Shown here: piece after piece, positions 24,949-32,753 of the stretch
Numbering within the stretch: the stretch's first letter is position 1
Layout of the letters: each line of letters opens with the position of its first letter
NCBI GenBank assembly: GCA_016711265.1
Contig: JADJTI010000006.1
Location: 868,001 to 932,000 of the forward strand
DNA from: Austwickia sp.
GTDB lineage: Bacteria; Actinomycetota; Actinomycetes; Actinomycetales; Dermatophilaceae
Direction: 5' to 3'
DNA: 64,000 nt
Position numbers and translations under genes: made by a program
The notes under the pieces: generated by a model
The model's database searches: none
The model's input: the letters and a program-made list of their open reading frames with translations, nothing else
What the model was told of the DNA's origin: nothing

Positions 24949-25335
24949 TCAGGGTCTCCTCCGGGCAGGGGCGTCGAGCCCGGCCAAAGGTGCCAGGGCC
25001 TGTTCGAGGCGGTCGGCGACGAGGGTGTAGTGCGCCCACCGACCCCGCCGTTCGCGGGTGATCAGGCCGGCGTCGATCAGCTTCTTGAGGTGGTGGGAGA
25101 GGGTGGGTTGGCTGATGCCCAGCGGTTCGGTCAGGTGACAGGCACAGACCGTGGTGCCCGGCGCTGCGCCAATATGCGTCAGCAGGCGCAACCGAACCGG
25201 ATCGGCGATGGCCTTGAGCAGGTCCGCAACCTCAGCCGCCGACGTGTGGTCCAGGATGGGCCGAGTTCCCGGTGGGCGGCAGACGTCTGGCTCGTCGGTG
25301 AGGACGTCCCGGTGGCCTGCTGTGCCTTGGCCCAT
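24949..25335 (-). CDS. arsR: ArsR-family metalloid-responsive repressor
   Basis: 128 residues. Winged helix with ISQPTLSHHLKKLIDAGLI as the recognition helix. VCACHLTEPLG places two Cys in the metalloid-sensing helix, as in ArsR proteins that release DNA upon As(III) binding. N-terminal 25 residues contain another Cys (VCRPPGT). Divergent from acr3-arsC across a 165-bp region with a perfect palindrome. Initiates around 25335. Confidence 0.88.
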   Translation of the reverse strand: MGQGTAGHRDVLTDEPDVCRPPGTRPILDHTSAAEVADLLKAIADPVRLRLLTHIGAAPGTTVCACHLTEPLGISQPTLSHHLKKLIDAGLITRERRGRWAHYTLVADRLEQALAPLAGLDAPARRRP

Positions 25336-25402
25336 CCAGGTTGCCCCCCGTCTCGCTGCGCCATCACCTGTCGCGGGCGGGTCCTAGGAGCCGCCGAGCC
25401 CA

Positions 25403-25420
25403 CATTGACGATCGTCAATG
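25403..25420. promoter_or_regulatory. Perfect palindrome, probable ArsR operator
   Basis: CATTGACGATCGTCAATG is an 18-bp perfect palindrome in the arsR/acr3 divergent region. A second, imperfect copy overlaps ACATCGATGAACGTCAATGT at 25443-25462, and GTCTCG/CGAGAC arms (25430-25444) lie between. ArsR dimers bind such dyads near promoters. Confidence 0.75.
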
Positions 25421-25500
25421 TAACATCTAGTCTCGCGACGAGACATCGATGAACGTCAATGTGGCTTTTCCCTGACGGTAGAAGCCGAGGAAGGCCCTCC

Positions 25501-26625
25501 ATGTCGGCGCATGCCGGACGACGTACCAGGGAGCAGGACGAGCGCCAAGGGGTGGCCGCGCAGCTCTCGGTGGTGGACCGTTATCTCCCCGTCTGGATTC
25601 TCGCCGCCATGGGTCTGGGAATCCTGCTCGGTCGCCTGGTCACCGGGCTGGATGAGGCGCTGGAGGCGGTCAAGATCGCCGACGTCTCGCTGCCGATCGC
25701 CCTCGGTTTGCTGATCATGATGTACCCGGTGTTGGCGAAAGTCAGGTACGACGAGACCGGCGCGGTCACTCGGGACCGGCGGCTCATGGGCTTGTCACTG
25801 GTGCTGAACTGGGTGATCGGCCCGGCTCTGATGTTTGCGCTCGCCTGGGCGTTTCTGCCGGACCTACCCGAATACCGCACCGGGCTCATCATTGTCGGGT
25901 TGGCACGGTGTATCGCCATGGTGCTGATCTGGAACGACCTGGCGTGTGGTGATCGGGAGGCGGCCGCCGTACTGGTCGCCATCAATTCGTTGTTCCAGGT
26001 CGTGGCTTTCTCTGTGTTGGCCTGGTTCTACCTGCAGATTCTGCCGGGCTGGCTCGGCCTGTCCACGACCAGTGTGGAATTCTCCGTGGGCGCAATCGCG
26101 GTGTCGGTCGTGATCTTCCTGGGAGTTCCCCTCCTCGCCGGATACCTGACGCGGCGGATCGGGGAAGCGCGGCGTGGGCGCACCTGGTACGAAGGGGTAT
26201 TCCTGCCCCGCATCGGCCCCTTCGCACTGTACGGACTGCTTTTCACCATCGTTGTCCTGTTTGCTCTGCAGGGTGAGGCCATCACGCAACGTCCGTGGGA
26301 TGTCGCCCGCATCGCCTTGCCGCTCATCGCGTATTTCGCCCTGATGTTCACGGGGGCCCTGGTGATGGCCCGCGCCGCCGGCTTGAACTACCAACGGTCG
26401 ACCACGGTCGCGTTCACCGCTGCCGGCAACAACTTCGAATTGGCCATCGCCGTCGCGATCGCCACCTTCGGGGTGACCTCGGGCCAGGCCTTGGCAGGCG
26501 TCGTCGGACCGCTGATCGAGGTCCCGATCCTGATCGCCCTGGTCTATGTCTCGTTGTGGTTGCGCCCCCGGCTCTTCCCCGATATCCCTGCGGATCCCGA
26601 CACGTATTCGAAAGGCTCAGGATGA
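25501..26625 (+). CDS. acr3: Arsenite efflux permease, Acr3 family
   Basis: 374 residues with about ten membrane helices. Conserved motifs include RCIAMVLIWNDLACGD, in which the Cys is the one needed in Acr3, and TAAGNNFELAIAVAIATFG. Exports As(III) using the proton gradient. ATG at 25501 is the first codon that gives the family N-terminus. Overlaps arsC (ATGA). Confidence 0.95.
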   Translation: MSAHAGRRTREQDERQGVAAQLSVVDRYLPVWILAAMGLGILLGRLVTGLDEALEAVKIADVSLPIALGLLIMMYPVLAKVRYDETGAVTRDRRLMGLSLVLNWVIGPALMFALAWAFLPDLPEYRTGLIIVGLARCIAMVLIWNDLACGDREAAAVLVAINSLFQVVAFSVLAWFYLQILPGWLGLSTTSVEFSVGAIAVSVVIFLGVPLLAGYLTRRIGEARRGRTWYEGVFLPRIGPFALYGLLFTIVVLFALQGEAITQRPWDVARIALPLIAYFALMFTGALVMARAAGLNYQRSTTVAFTAAGNNFELAIAVAIATFGVTSGQALAGVVGPLIEVPILIALVYVSLWLRPRLFPDIPADPDTYSKGSG

Positions 26626-27062
26626 CAACCTCTGCATCTCTTGGTGACACCGCCGCCAGGGGCCCGTCGGTGCTCTTCGTGTGCATTCACAACGCGGGCC
26701 GCTCACAGATGGCGGCGGCGTACACCCATCACCTTTCGGGCGGCGAGGTGGAGGTGCGTTCCGCCGGTTCCGCTCCGGCCGAGGAGATCAATCCGGCGGT
26801 CAGGGAGGCCCTGCTCGAGGAGGGGATCGATATCTCCGCCGAGCGCCCCAAGATTCTCACCACCGAGGCGGTCGAGGCCTCCGACGTGGTGATCACCATG
26901 GGCTGCGGCGACACCTGCCCGTACTACCCCGGGAAGCGCTACGAAGACTGGGTGCTGGCCGATCCCGCGGGTCAGGGGGTGGCAGCCGTGCGCCCCATTC
27001 GCGACGAGATCCGCCAGCGGGTGAGCGTCCTGTTGAGCGAACTCGGGGTAGACCCCAGATAA
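26622..27062 (+). CDS. arsC: Arsenate reductase, low-molecular-weight phosphatase type
   Basis: 146 residues. The phosphatase loop is CIHNAGRS (C21 to R27, CX5R), and TMGCGDTCPYYPG holds C95 and C99. Reduces As(V) to As(III), which Acr3 then exports; in actinobacteria the electrons usually come from mycothiol/mycoredoxin or thioredoxin. Last gene of the acr3-arsC operon. Confidence 0.92.
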   Translation: MTTSASLGDTAARGPSVLFVCIHNAGRSQMAAAYTHHLSGGEVEVRSAGSAPAEEINPAVREALLEEGIDISAERPKILTTEAVEASDVVITMGCGDTCPYYPGKRYEDWVLADPAGQGVAAVRPIRDEIRQRVSVLLSELGVDPR

Positions 27063-27158
27063 CCGGTACGGCGGTCTCGGGCCACGCAATGAACGCGTTG
27101 TCCACAGGCCGTGTTGGACGACTGTTCAGATGCGCGGTGCGCCCCTACATTGGGCGGC

Positions 27159-27851
27159 GTGCGTGGTGGACACAGGGGTCGCGGTTGCCGGTTGATCGTG
27201 CTGGCCTTGGCGGGTGCGACGGCGCTCGCTGGGTGTACGGCGTCGGCTCCCGATTCGTCGTCGCCATCGTTGCCATCGTCGTCATTGGTGTCGCCGGGTC
27301 CGGTGGTGCTGCCGGAGTCTCCGGCGGACAGTGCGTCGTCCTCGTCGTCATCATCGCCGTCACCAACGGTGCCAGCGGTGCCGTCCTCAGCGGTGCCGTC
27401 GTCGCCCGCTGTGGTGGCGGCTGGGGTGGTTCCGGCAGCGGCGCGTCAGCGGACACCCGCTGGTGCGATGGCGTTCGTGCGGCACTTTTTCGCGGAGTAC
27501 AACCGCGCGGTGACGACGCCCGCGACGGGCCTGCTGGCCCCGTTGAGCCTGCCGACCTGCTCGACCTGTTCTGCGCTCGATGGAGACGCGCAAAAGCTGG
27601 TGGAAGTCGAGGAGAAGTACGTCGTTCCGCCGTGCCGAGTAGAGAGCGTCACATGTGTTGAGTGCTCCGAGGAGCAGGAGACGCAATGGGGAATGGGCGC
27701 CTGGGTGTTTTCGCGCCGTGCGGACATCGTTGACCGTGCGGGCGTCGTGCGGCAAACAACAGCGTCTTCGTCGGACATGTTTATGGCGACCATCGAATGG
27801 CGTGCTCAGGGCTGGTCGATGGCGCGGCTCCGGGTAGCCAGGCCCTCGTGA
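27159..27851 (+). CDS. DUF6318-type lipoprotein
   Basis: About 230 residues. Signal peptide with lipobox LAGC (TALAGCTA) followed by a long Ser/Pro-rich stalk, then a folded domain TPAGAMAFVRHFFAEYNRAVTTPATGLLAPLSLPTCSTC...CVECSEEQ. This lipoprotein/stalk/DUF6318 layout is common in Micrococcales and relatives; function unknown. The GTG at 27159 gives the shortest signal peptide with basic residues. Stop overlaps the PKD protein's GTG. Confidence 0.75.
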   Translation: MRGGHRGRGCRLIVLALAGATALAGCTASAPDSSSPSLPSSSLVSPGPVVLPESPADSASSSSSSSPSPTVPAVPSSAVPSSPAVVAAGVVPAAARQRTPAGAMAFVRHFFAEYNRAVTTPATGLLAPLSLPTCSTCSALDGDAQKLVEVEEKYVVPPCRVESVTCVECSEEQETQWGMGAWVFSRRADIVDRAGVVRQTTASSSDMFMATIEWRAQGWSMARLRVARPS

Positions 27852-28720
27852 TACCCGTGATGGTCGTCCTGGCCCTCGTTGTTCCGACCCCGGACGGAGT
27901 CGCTGAACCGAAGCCCAGGCGGGAGCACGTACGGGCAGTTGAGACGAGCATCCAGTCCGACGGTGTGGTGATCTCGGCTTCGGAGACTGAGCGCGTTTCG
28001 GCTCCATCGTCGACTCGCCGCACGCCCAGGCAGGCGGCGCGGCAGTTTCAGACCCGCTATGTGGTGGCCTGTGACGGGAACTCGGTGTGGTCCGGGGATG
28101 AGGTGCCGACCTGCGGTTTTGCGGTGGCGGCCTGTGGGGGCGAGCCGGGTCGCGGTCCCCTGGTGCAGGTGTGGCGCCGTGAGGTGACGCCCAGCGTGAG
28201 CGCGTGGCGGTGGGTCGCATCGACCTGCATCGGACCCGGGGTGCCCAGGCAGGCACGGCCTGGTGTCGATGTCGAGGTGGTGCGGACGGCGTTTGCCCGG
28301 TTGCCGTTGAAACGGCCCGTGGTGGCGATGCAGCCCCCGGGCGGTCGGACGTTGGTGCGAGTGCCGGTCTTCGTCGAGGCGACCTTCCCTGGCGCGGGGG
28401 TGGGGCCGGGGCAGGTGCACGCCGTGAGGTTGCTGGGCCGATCCGTCCGTTTCCGGGTTGTCGCCCGGGGATACGCCTGGACGTTCGGGGATGGGTCGGT
28501 GCTGCAGACGGTGTCGGCGGGGGGTTCGTGGCCGGACGGCGACGTTCAGCATGTGTACCCGGCCGAGGGTGTTTTCGATGTGCGAGTAGCGGTGCGGTAC
28601 GGCGCTGAGTTCTCGGTCGAAGGGGGTGGCTGGTTGCCGGTGGGCGCCACGGTGACGTTGGCGTCAGTACCTGCGCGTATGCAGGTGTGCACGGCGCAGG
28701 CGCGACTGGTGCCTTCCTGA
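27848..28720 (+). CDS. Secreted protein with PKD-type domain
   Basis: 290 residues. A short signal peptide (MVVLALVVPTPDGVA) precedes a region with paired Cys (VVACDGNSV, PTCGFAVAACGG, STCIGPG). C-terminal PKD-like fold: FRVVARGYAWTFGDGSVLQT and VQHVYPAEGVFDVRVAVRYG. Often found directly after a DUF6318 lipoprotein in actinobacteria; likely cell-surface. GTG at 27848 overlaps the previous stop; ATG at 27860 is an alternative. Confidence 0.75.
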   Translation: MIPVMVVLALVVPTPDGVAEPKPRREHVRAVETSIQSDGVVISASETERVSAPSSTRRTPRQAARQFQTRYVVACDGNSVWSGDEVPTCGFAVAACGGEPGRGPLVQVWRREVTPSVSAWRWVASTCIGPGVPRQARPGVDVEVVRTAFARLPLKRPVVAMQPPGGRTLVRVPVFVEATFPGAGVGPGQVHAVRLLGRSVRFRVVARGYAWTFGDGSVLQTVSAGGSWPDGDVQHVYPAEGVFDVRVAVRYGAEFSVEGGGWLPVGATVTLASVPARMQVCTAQARLVPS

Positions 28721-28731
28721 CCCAGCGCCGA

Positions 28732-29283
28732 TCAGCGGCCGGCTACCGCGCCGAAGACTTGGGAGACGTACATCGGGTTGCCCTCGCCCCCGACGCCGAG
28801 ATAGCGGAATCGCGGGTCGAGAATGTTCTCCCGATGGTGCGGCGACTTCATCCAGGCCGCCACCAATTCGGCGGGGCTGGCGTATCCGAAGGCCACGTTC
28901 TCGCCTGCGTACCGTCGCACCGAGGAGCACCCACGGACGCGCGCGGGGAAATTGCCGTGGCTCAGGTTCTGATGTGTGTTCATCGATCCTGACCAGGCGG
29001 CGGCCACGCTGCGAAGACATGTGTGGGGGTGCAGTGGCGACAGGCCCGCGCGGACCCGCTCCTGATTGGTCAACCGCCAGACCTGCGTTTCGAACCAGGT
29101 CCAACCGGGTATCTTGCCGCGTCCGCGCGCCGTCACGACGGCCGGTGAACTCTGCTGAGCGGCAGCCGAAACCCCCGCGGGGGCCGCGGCAGCCGACGCG
29201 GCGGCGCCGCGGGATGCCGGCGCCGTCATGGGTGGTGCTGCGAGGCTGGTGAGAAGCAAGATTGCCGCGAGGCCGGAATGCAT
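28732..29283 (-). CDS. Secreted CAP-domain (SCP-like) protein
   Basis: 183 residues. Signal peptide (SGLAAILLLTSLAAPPMTA) followed by an Ala-rich spacer and a CAP domain: LTNQERVRAGLSPLHPHTCLRSVAAAWSG, SHGNFPARV, AGENVAFGYASPAELVAAWMKSPHHRENIL, VSQVFG. The His and Glu residues of the CAP cavity are in place (GENVAFG, HRENI). CAP proteins bind ligands or act on cell surfaces; exact role unknown. Confidence 0.88.
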   Translation of the reverse strand: MHSGLAAILLLTSLAAPPMTAPASRGAAASAAAAPAGVSAAAQQSSPAVVTARGRGKIPGWTWFETQVWRLTNQERVRAGLSPLHPHTCLRSVAAAWSGSMNTHQNLSHGNFPARVRGCSSVRRYAGENVAFGYASPAELVAAWMKSPHHRENILDPRFRYLGVGGEGNPMYVSQVFGAVAGR

Positions 29284-29686
29284 GGGCAGCCCTCCGTGTA
29301 TGGCTCACTCGTCGTTACAGAGACCCCCGGGCTTTTCGAGGACGGCCCTCGAAAGATCACGAAACGACATAGTTGCGGCCACGCCACGATTACGGCAGAA
29401 GGTGCCCATAAATGAACGTCCAACTTAAACGAGCGACTCAAACGAATGCCTTGAATGGTTGCTTCACGAATGCTGAGATATCCGGCCTGCGGGCCGTCGG
29501 CACCCCCGCGACGGGGCGAAGCGGCGACTCGCCGCGGTGGAGAGGTGGAATCGGCGTGAGACGAGGTGTCCCTGGACCAGCGTCCGAGTGGCACTCTGGT
29601 GGGGCAGGCCGACAGCGTCGTGGTGGCGGCGTCCGGAGCACCCGGCGCCCACCGGCACCCGAGCCATCCGAACGGAGACCCTTGTG
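29284..29686. other. Intergenic region between CAP and universal stress genes
   Basis: About 400 bp, with a clearly A/T-richer stretch at 29380-29470 that probably holds divergent promoters. No convincing gene or RNA seen. Confidence 0.4.
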
Positions 29687-30568
29687 ATGTCTTCAGAGCA
29701 GTTCCGCGACCGAATCGTGGTCGGTGCCAGTGGTGCACCGGAAGCCGACGTGGCCGTTGAATGGGCGGCCCGCCGTGCCCACTCCCGAGGGACGGGGCTC
29801 ACCCTGCTTCGGGTCGAGTCTCCCTTCGCGTTGCACCACCTGGAGCCTCGGCGTGGCCACGACGGAGCGGACTCACTCCTAGCCCAGGCGGAGGCTCTCG
29901 TCGGCCGCTACCCCGGCCTGGACGTGGACACCTGTGTGATGCGCGGGCACCCGGCGCAGACGATGATCCGCGCCTCCAAGGACGCCCTCTTGACGGTGCT
30001 CGGGACACGCGGCGCACAGGGCATGAAGGGGCGCCTCTACGGGGGCAACGCGCCGGAGGTCATCACGTTCGCCCGGGGTCCCATCGTGGTCGTACCCCAG
30101 TGGGTCACCGAGCAGCCGACCGGACCGGTCATCGTGGGCCTCGACGATTCGCCGGAGGTTGCGCTGGCCTCGCTGGAGGAGGCGCTGATGGAGGCGTCGG
30201 CGACGGATTCGTCGGTGGTTGCTGTCCACGTGCTGCGGGCTCCCACGGCGGCGTCGACCAGTGAGGCTCAGCGGCTGGCCGCTGCGGACCTGGAAAGAGT
30301 ACGTGCGGCCGAGCTGGAAACCATGATGGCGCCGGCTCGTGAGCGTCACCCGGACATCCCGCTGGAGGTCAAGGTCGTGCACAGCATGCCGGTGCGGGCG
30401 CTGACCGAGGCCTCCGCCTCGGCGTCCATGGTGCTGCTGGCACACCGGGCCGGTCCGGGGCTGTCCGGGTGGATGCGTACGTCGACCAGTCGGCGGGTGG
30501 CGGTGGCGGCAGCGTGCCCGGTTATGGTGACCCGCGCCGCCCTCCCTCCGGGCGTTACGCACCACTGA
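29687..30568 (+). CDS. Universal stress protein, two UspA domains
   Basis: 293 residues made of two tandem Usp domains (RIVVGASGAPEADVAVEWAA and PVIVGLDDSPEVALASLEEA). The ATP-binding G-2x-G-9x-G(S/T) motif is only partly kept: first domain LGTRGAQGMKGRLYGGNAPEV, second HRAGPGLSGWMRTSTSRRV. Cytoplasmic stress/dormancy protein, typical of actinobacteria. ATG at 29687. Confidence 0.9.
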   Translation: MSSEQFRDRIVVGASGAPEADVAVEWAARRAHSRGTGLTLLRVESPFALHHLEPRRGHDGADSLLAQAEALVGRYPGLDVDTCVMRGHPAQTMIRASKDALLTVLGTRGAQGMKGRLYGGNAPEVITFARGPIVVVPQWVTEQPTGPVIVGLDDSPEVALASLEEALMEASATDSSVVAVHVLRAPTAASTSEAQRLAAADLERVRAAELETMMAPARERHPDIPLEVKVVHSMPVRALTEASASASMVLLAHRAGPGLSGWMRTSTSRRVAVAAACPVMVTRAALPPGVTHH

Positions 30569-30636
30569 TTTTCTTGTATTGCTAAGGGGTGACAAGAGTC
30601 CGCCGATAAGTTACCCTGGCGTACTGTTTGCTTTTC

Positions 30637-30777
30637 GTGAGTGATGGTGGTCACACTAGGGGTGTGTTCACACTCGAAGACATTGACCTTGCCGAAGACG
30701 CCCGCGCCACGACGCACGACCAGCCTCAGCTGTTCGACGCCGAATCCCAGGACGCCGACTACCAGTTCATGTGGTAG
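30637..30777 (+). CDS. Possible small acidic protein (46 aa)
   Basis: A short frame, GTG 30637 to TAG 30777; a shorter start at GTG 30664 is possible. The C-terminal part TLEDIDLAEDARATTHDQPQ, then LFDAESQDADYQFMW, is acidic and ends in Trp. TACTGT lies about 10 bases before the first GTG, so it could be a leaderless transcript; no good Shine-Dalgarno is seen. A strong hairpin terminator follows 100 bp downstream. I do not recognise the protein. Confidence 0.4.
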   Translation: MSDGGHTRGVFTLEDIDLAEDARATTHDQPQLFDAESQDADYQFMW

Positions 30778-30877
30778 AAGCCTTAACGGCGCCACCGGCA
30801 GAGCGCGCTGACATCGACGTCGAGCGCCTTCTCGCCACACCGATCTTTGTACGTTCCTGACATGACATAGGCCCCTC

Positions 30878-30911
30878 ATGGCGGGGAGACCGGCAACGGT
30901 TTCCCCGCCAT
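30878..30911 (+). terminator. Strong hairpin terminator before the cobalamin riboswitch
   Basis: ATGGCGGGGAGACC pairs with GGTTTCCCCGCCAT (12 of 14 pairs) around a short loop (GGCAAC). It isolates the riboswitch transcript from upstream transcription and could end the small-ORF transcript. Confidence 0.8.
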
Positions 30912-30974
30912 TGTCATGCCCGCGGATCGAGTCCTCGGTGCGGGCTGGGCGAGCCCACTGAATGTGCCAGACTG

Positions 30975-31100
30975 AGCGACACGTGAGAGGCAGTGAGGAA
31001 CCCAGTGCGCCCCGACGGGGCAACTCTGGGGCGGTCCCGCCACTGTGATCGGTGACAACGTCACCCGTCAGCCAGGAACTCCTCCTCTCGTTCGGCCAAA
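30975..31100 (+). promoter_or_regulatory. Cobalamin riboswitch upstream of cobI
   Basis: Contains GTGAGGAACCCAGTGCG, the conserved B12-box block GCGGTCCCGCCACTGTGA (31031-31048) and GTCAGCCAGGAAC (31067-31079), in the order of the cobalamin aptamer; GTGAGAGG and CCTCTCGTT could close the P1 stem. The first 18-base block is identical in the second riboswitch at 57156. The gene after it starts with GTG at 31129 preceded by GAGGAG, so control of ribosome access is likely. Edges approximate. Confidence 0.9.
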
Positions 31101-31128
31101 CGATCAGGCGAGCGACCTGAGGAGCCCC

Positions 31129-31914
31129 GTGGATGCAGGTGTGTCACCCGTGCCCGACACCGAGGCGGCGCGTTTCGTTGGAGTAGGCCTCGGCCCGGGT
31201 GATCCCGAGCTCGTGACCGTGAAAGCGGTCCGGGTCCTCAGCCGCGCCGACGTCATCCTCGTACCCCAGACCGAGCGGGCCGGAGCAGACCTCGGGCGGG
31301 CCGAACGCCTCGTCCGCGACCTGCGTCCGGACGCTGCTGGCGTGCTGGAACGCGTGGACTTCGCGATGCGGCAGTCTCCGGCAGGTGCCGTCGAACCGGC
31401 GGATAGCCGCACCCGGCAATCAGCGCGGGACCAGGCCGCTGCGCGGGTCGCCGCACGGTTCGACACCGGCGCCCGGCTGATCGCGATGGCCACGATCGGC
31501 GATCCGAGCGTGTTCTCGACCTTCTCCTACCTCGCCGAGGCGGTACGCCGTGACCGCCCTGCCGTCCGCGTCGAGGTGGTCCCCGGGATCACGGCCATGC
31601 AGGCGCTGGCCGCCGCAGCCGGCGTACCGCTCGTCATCGGAGATGAGACGTTGACCCTGGTCCCAGCCACGGCGGGTACGGCGGCCCTGGAGCGAGCTTT
31701 GGCGCTGCCGGACTGCTCGGTGGTCGCCTACAAGGGGGGACGCCAGCTCCCGATGATGCGCGACCTCCTCGCTCGCTACGGCCGGCTGCCCGGTGCGCTC
31801 CTAGGCACCGACATCGGCGGCGCAGACCAGCGGCTGAGCGCCCTGGCGGACCTGGATCCCGATGCGAAGGCGCCGTACTTCACCACCCTGCTCAGCCCGG
31901 CGGTCTCCCGATGA
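31129..31914 (+). CDS. cobI: Precorrin-2/cobalt-factor II C20-methyltransferase
   Basis: 261 residues. The tetrapyrrole methylase fold begins FVGVGLGPGDPELVTVKAVRVL; MATIGDPSVFSTFSYL and VEVVPGITAMQALAAAAG are typical of CbiL/CobI. Methylates C20 with S-adenosylmethionine. The GTG at 31129 is chosen because it has GAGGAG five bases upstream and lies beyond the riboswitch; an upstream frame would start inside the riboswitch. First gene of an operon with four-base overlaps through to cbiX-cysG. Confidence 0.92.
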   Translation: MDAGVSPVPDTEAARFVGVGLGPGDPELVTVKAVRVLSRADVILVPQTERAGADLGRAERLVRDLRPDAAGVLERVDFAMRQSPAGAVEPADSRTRQSARDQAAARVAARFDTGARLIAMATIGDPSVFSTFSYLAEAVRRDRPAVRVEVVPGITAMQALAAAAGVPLVIGDETLTLVPATAGTAALERALALPDCSVVAYKGGRQLPMMRDLLARYGRLPGALLGTDIGGADQRLSALADLDPDAKAPYFTTLLSPAVSR

Positions 31915-32753
31915 ACGCCGGCCGGGTGGTCTTTGTCGGCGCAGGTCCGGGCGCCGCAGACCTGATCACGGTCCGTGGGGCGCGGGTCATCGCCCAAGCA
32001 GACATCGTGATTTGGGCCTCCAGCCTGGTACATCCCGGCATCGTGGCCGACGCCCGCCCCGATGCACTGGTCGTGGATTCGGCCAGCGCCGCGCTGGAAG
32101 ATCTGGAACCGCTACTGGTGCGGGCCCGCGACGAGGGCCTGCTGGTGGCGCGGGTGCACACCGGGGACCCGTCCATCTATGGGGCGACGGCCGAGCAACG
32201 CGATCAATGTGACCGTCTCGGGCTGGCCCACGAGACGATCCCCGGGGTGTCGGCGTACTCGGCGGCGGCGGCGACCTGCGACGTCGAGATCACCGTCCCG
32301 GAAGTCGCGCAGTCGCTGGTGCTGACCCGCCTGGAAGGGGGTCGTACGCCGATGCCGCCGCGGGAGACCGTGCGCGGGTTCGCCGCCCACGGCACGACGA
32401 TGGCCCTGTACCTGTCCGCGGCGCGCAATCGGCAACTTCAGGCGGAACTCATCGCCGGAGGGTATCCACCAGACACCCCGTGCCTGATCTGCTACCGGGT
32501 CAGCTGGGAGGACCAGCTCATCATGCGGAGCCCGCTGTCCGAGCTCTCGGCGACCATGCGGGAACACAAGCTCTGGAAACACACGGTGGTGCTGGTCGGC
32601 CCGGCGCTCGCGCAGGAGCCGATCGCCGCGCGCAGCCACCTTTACCATCCCGGCTTCCGACACCAATATCGCGCCGCGACCGAGGCAGGCAGAGAAGATC
32701 TGCGGCGACGAGGTGCCGTGGCTGCCAACCCGACGGAGGTGGCACCGCAGTGA
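31911..32753 (+). CDS. cobM: Precorrin-4/cobalt-precorrin-4 C11-methyltransferase
   Basis: 280 residues. GRVVFVGAGPGAADLITVRGARVI, then RVHTGDPSIYGATAEQ and ETIPGVSAYSAAAA are the CobM/CbiF signature. Transfers a methyl to C11. ATGA overlap with cobI and GTGA overlap with cbiE. The last 20 residues are a variable tail. Confidence 0.95.
   Translation: MNAGRVVFVGAGPGAADLITVRGARVIAQADIVIWASSLVHPGIVADARPDALVVDSASAALEDLEPLLVRARDEGLLVARVHTGDPSIYGATAEQRDQCDRLGLAHETIPGVSAYSAAAATCDVEITVPEVAQSLVLTRLEGGRTPMPPRETVRGFAAHGTTMALYLSAARNRQLQAELIAGGYPPDTPCLICYRVSWEDQLIMRSPLSELSATMREHKLWKHTVVLVGPALAQEPIAARSHLYHPGFRHQYRAATEAGREDLRRRGAVAANPTEVAPQ

Noticed and set aside
31045..31128. Longer N-terminus for CobI
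   Set aside because: It would lie inside the cobalamin riboswitch; GTG 31129 has a ribosome site and the family N-terminus.
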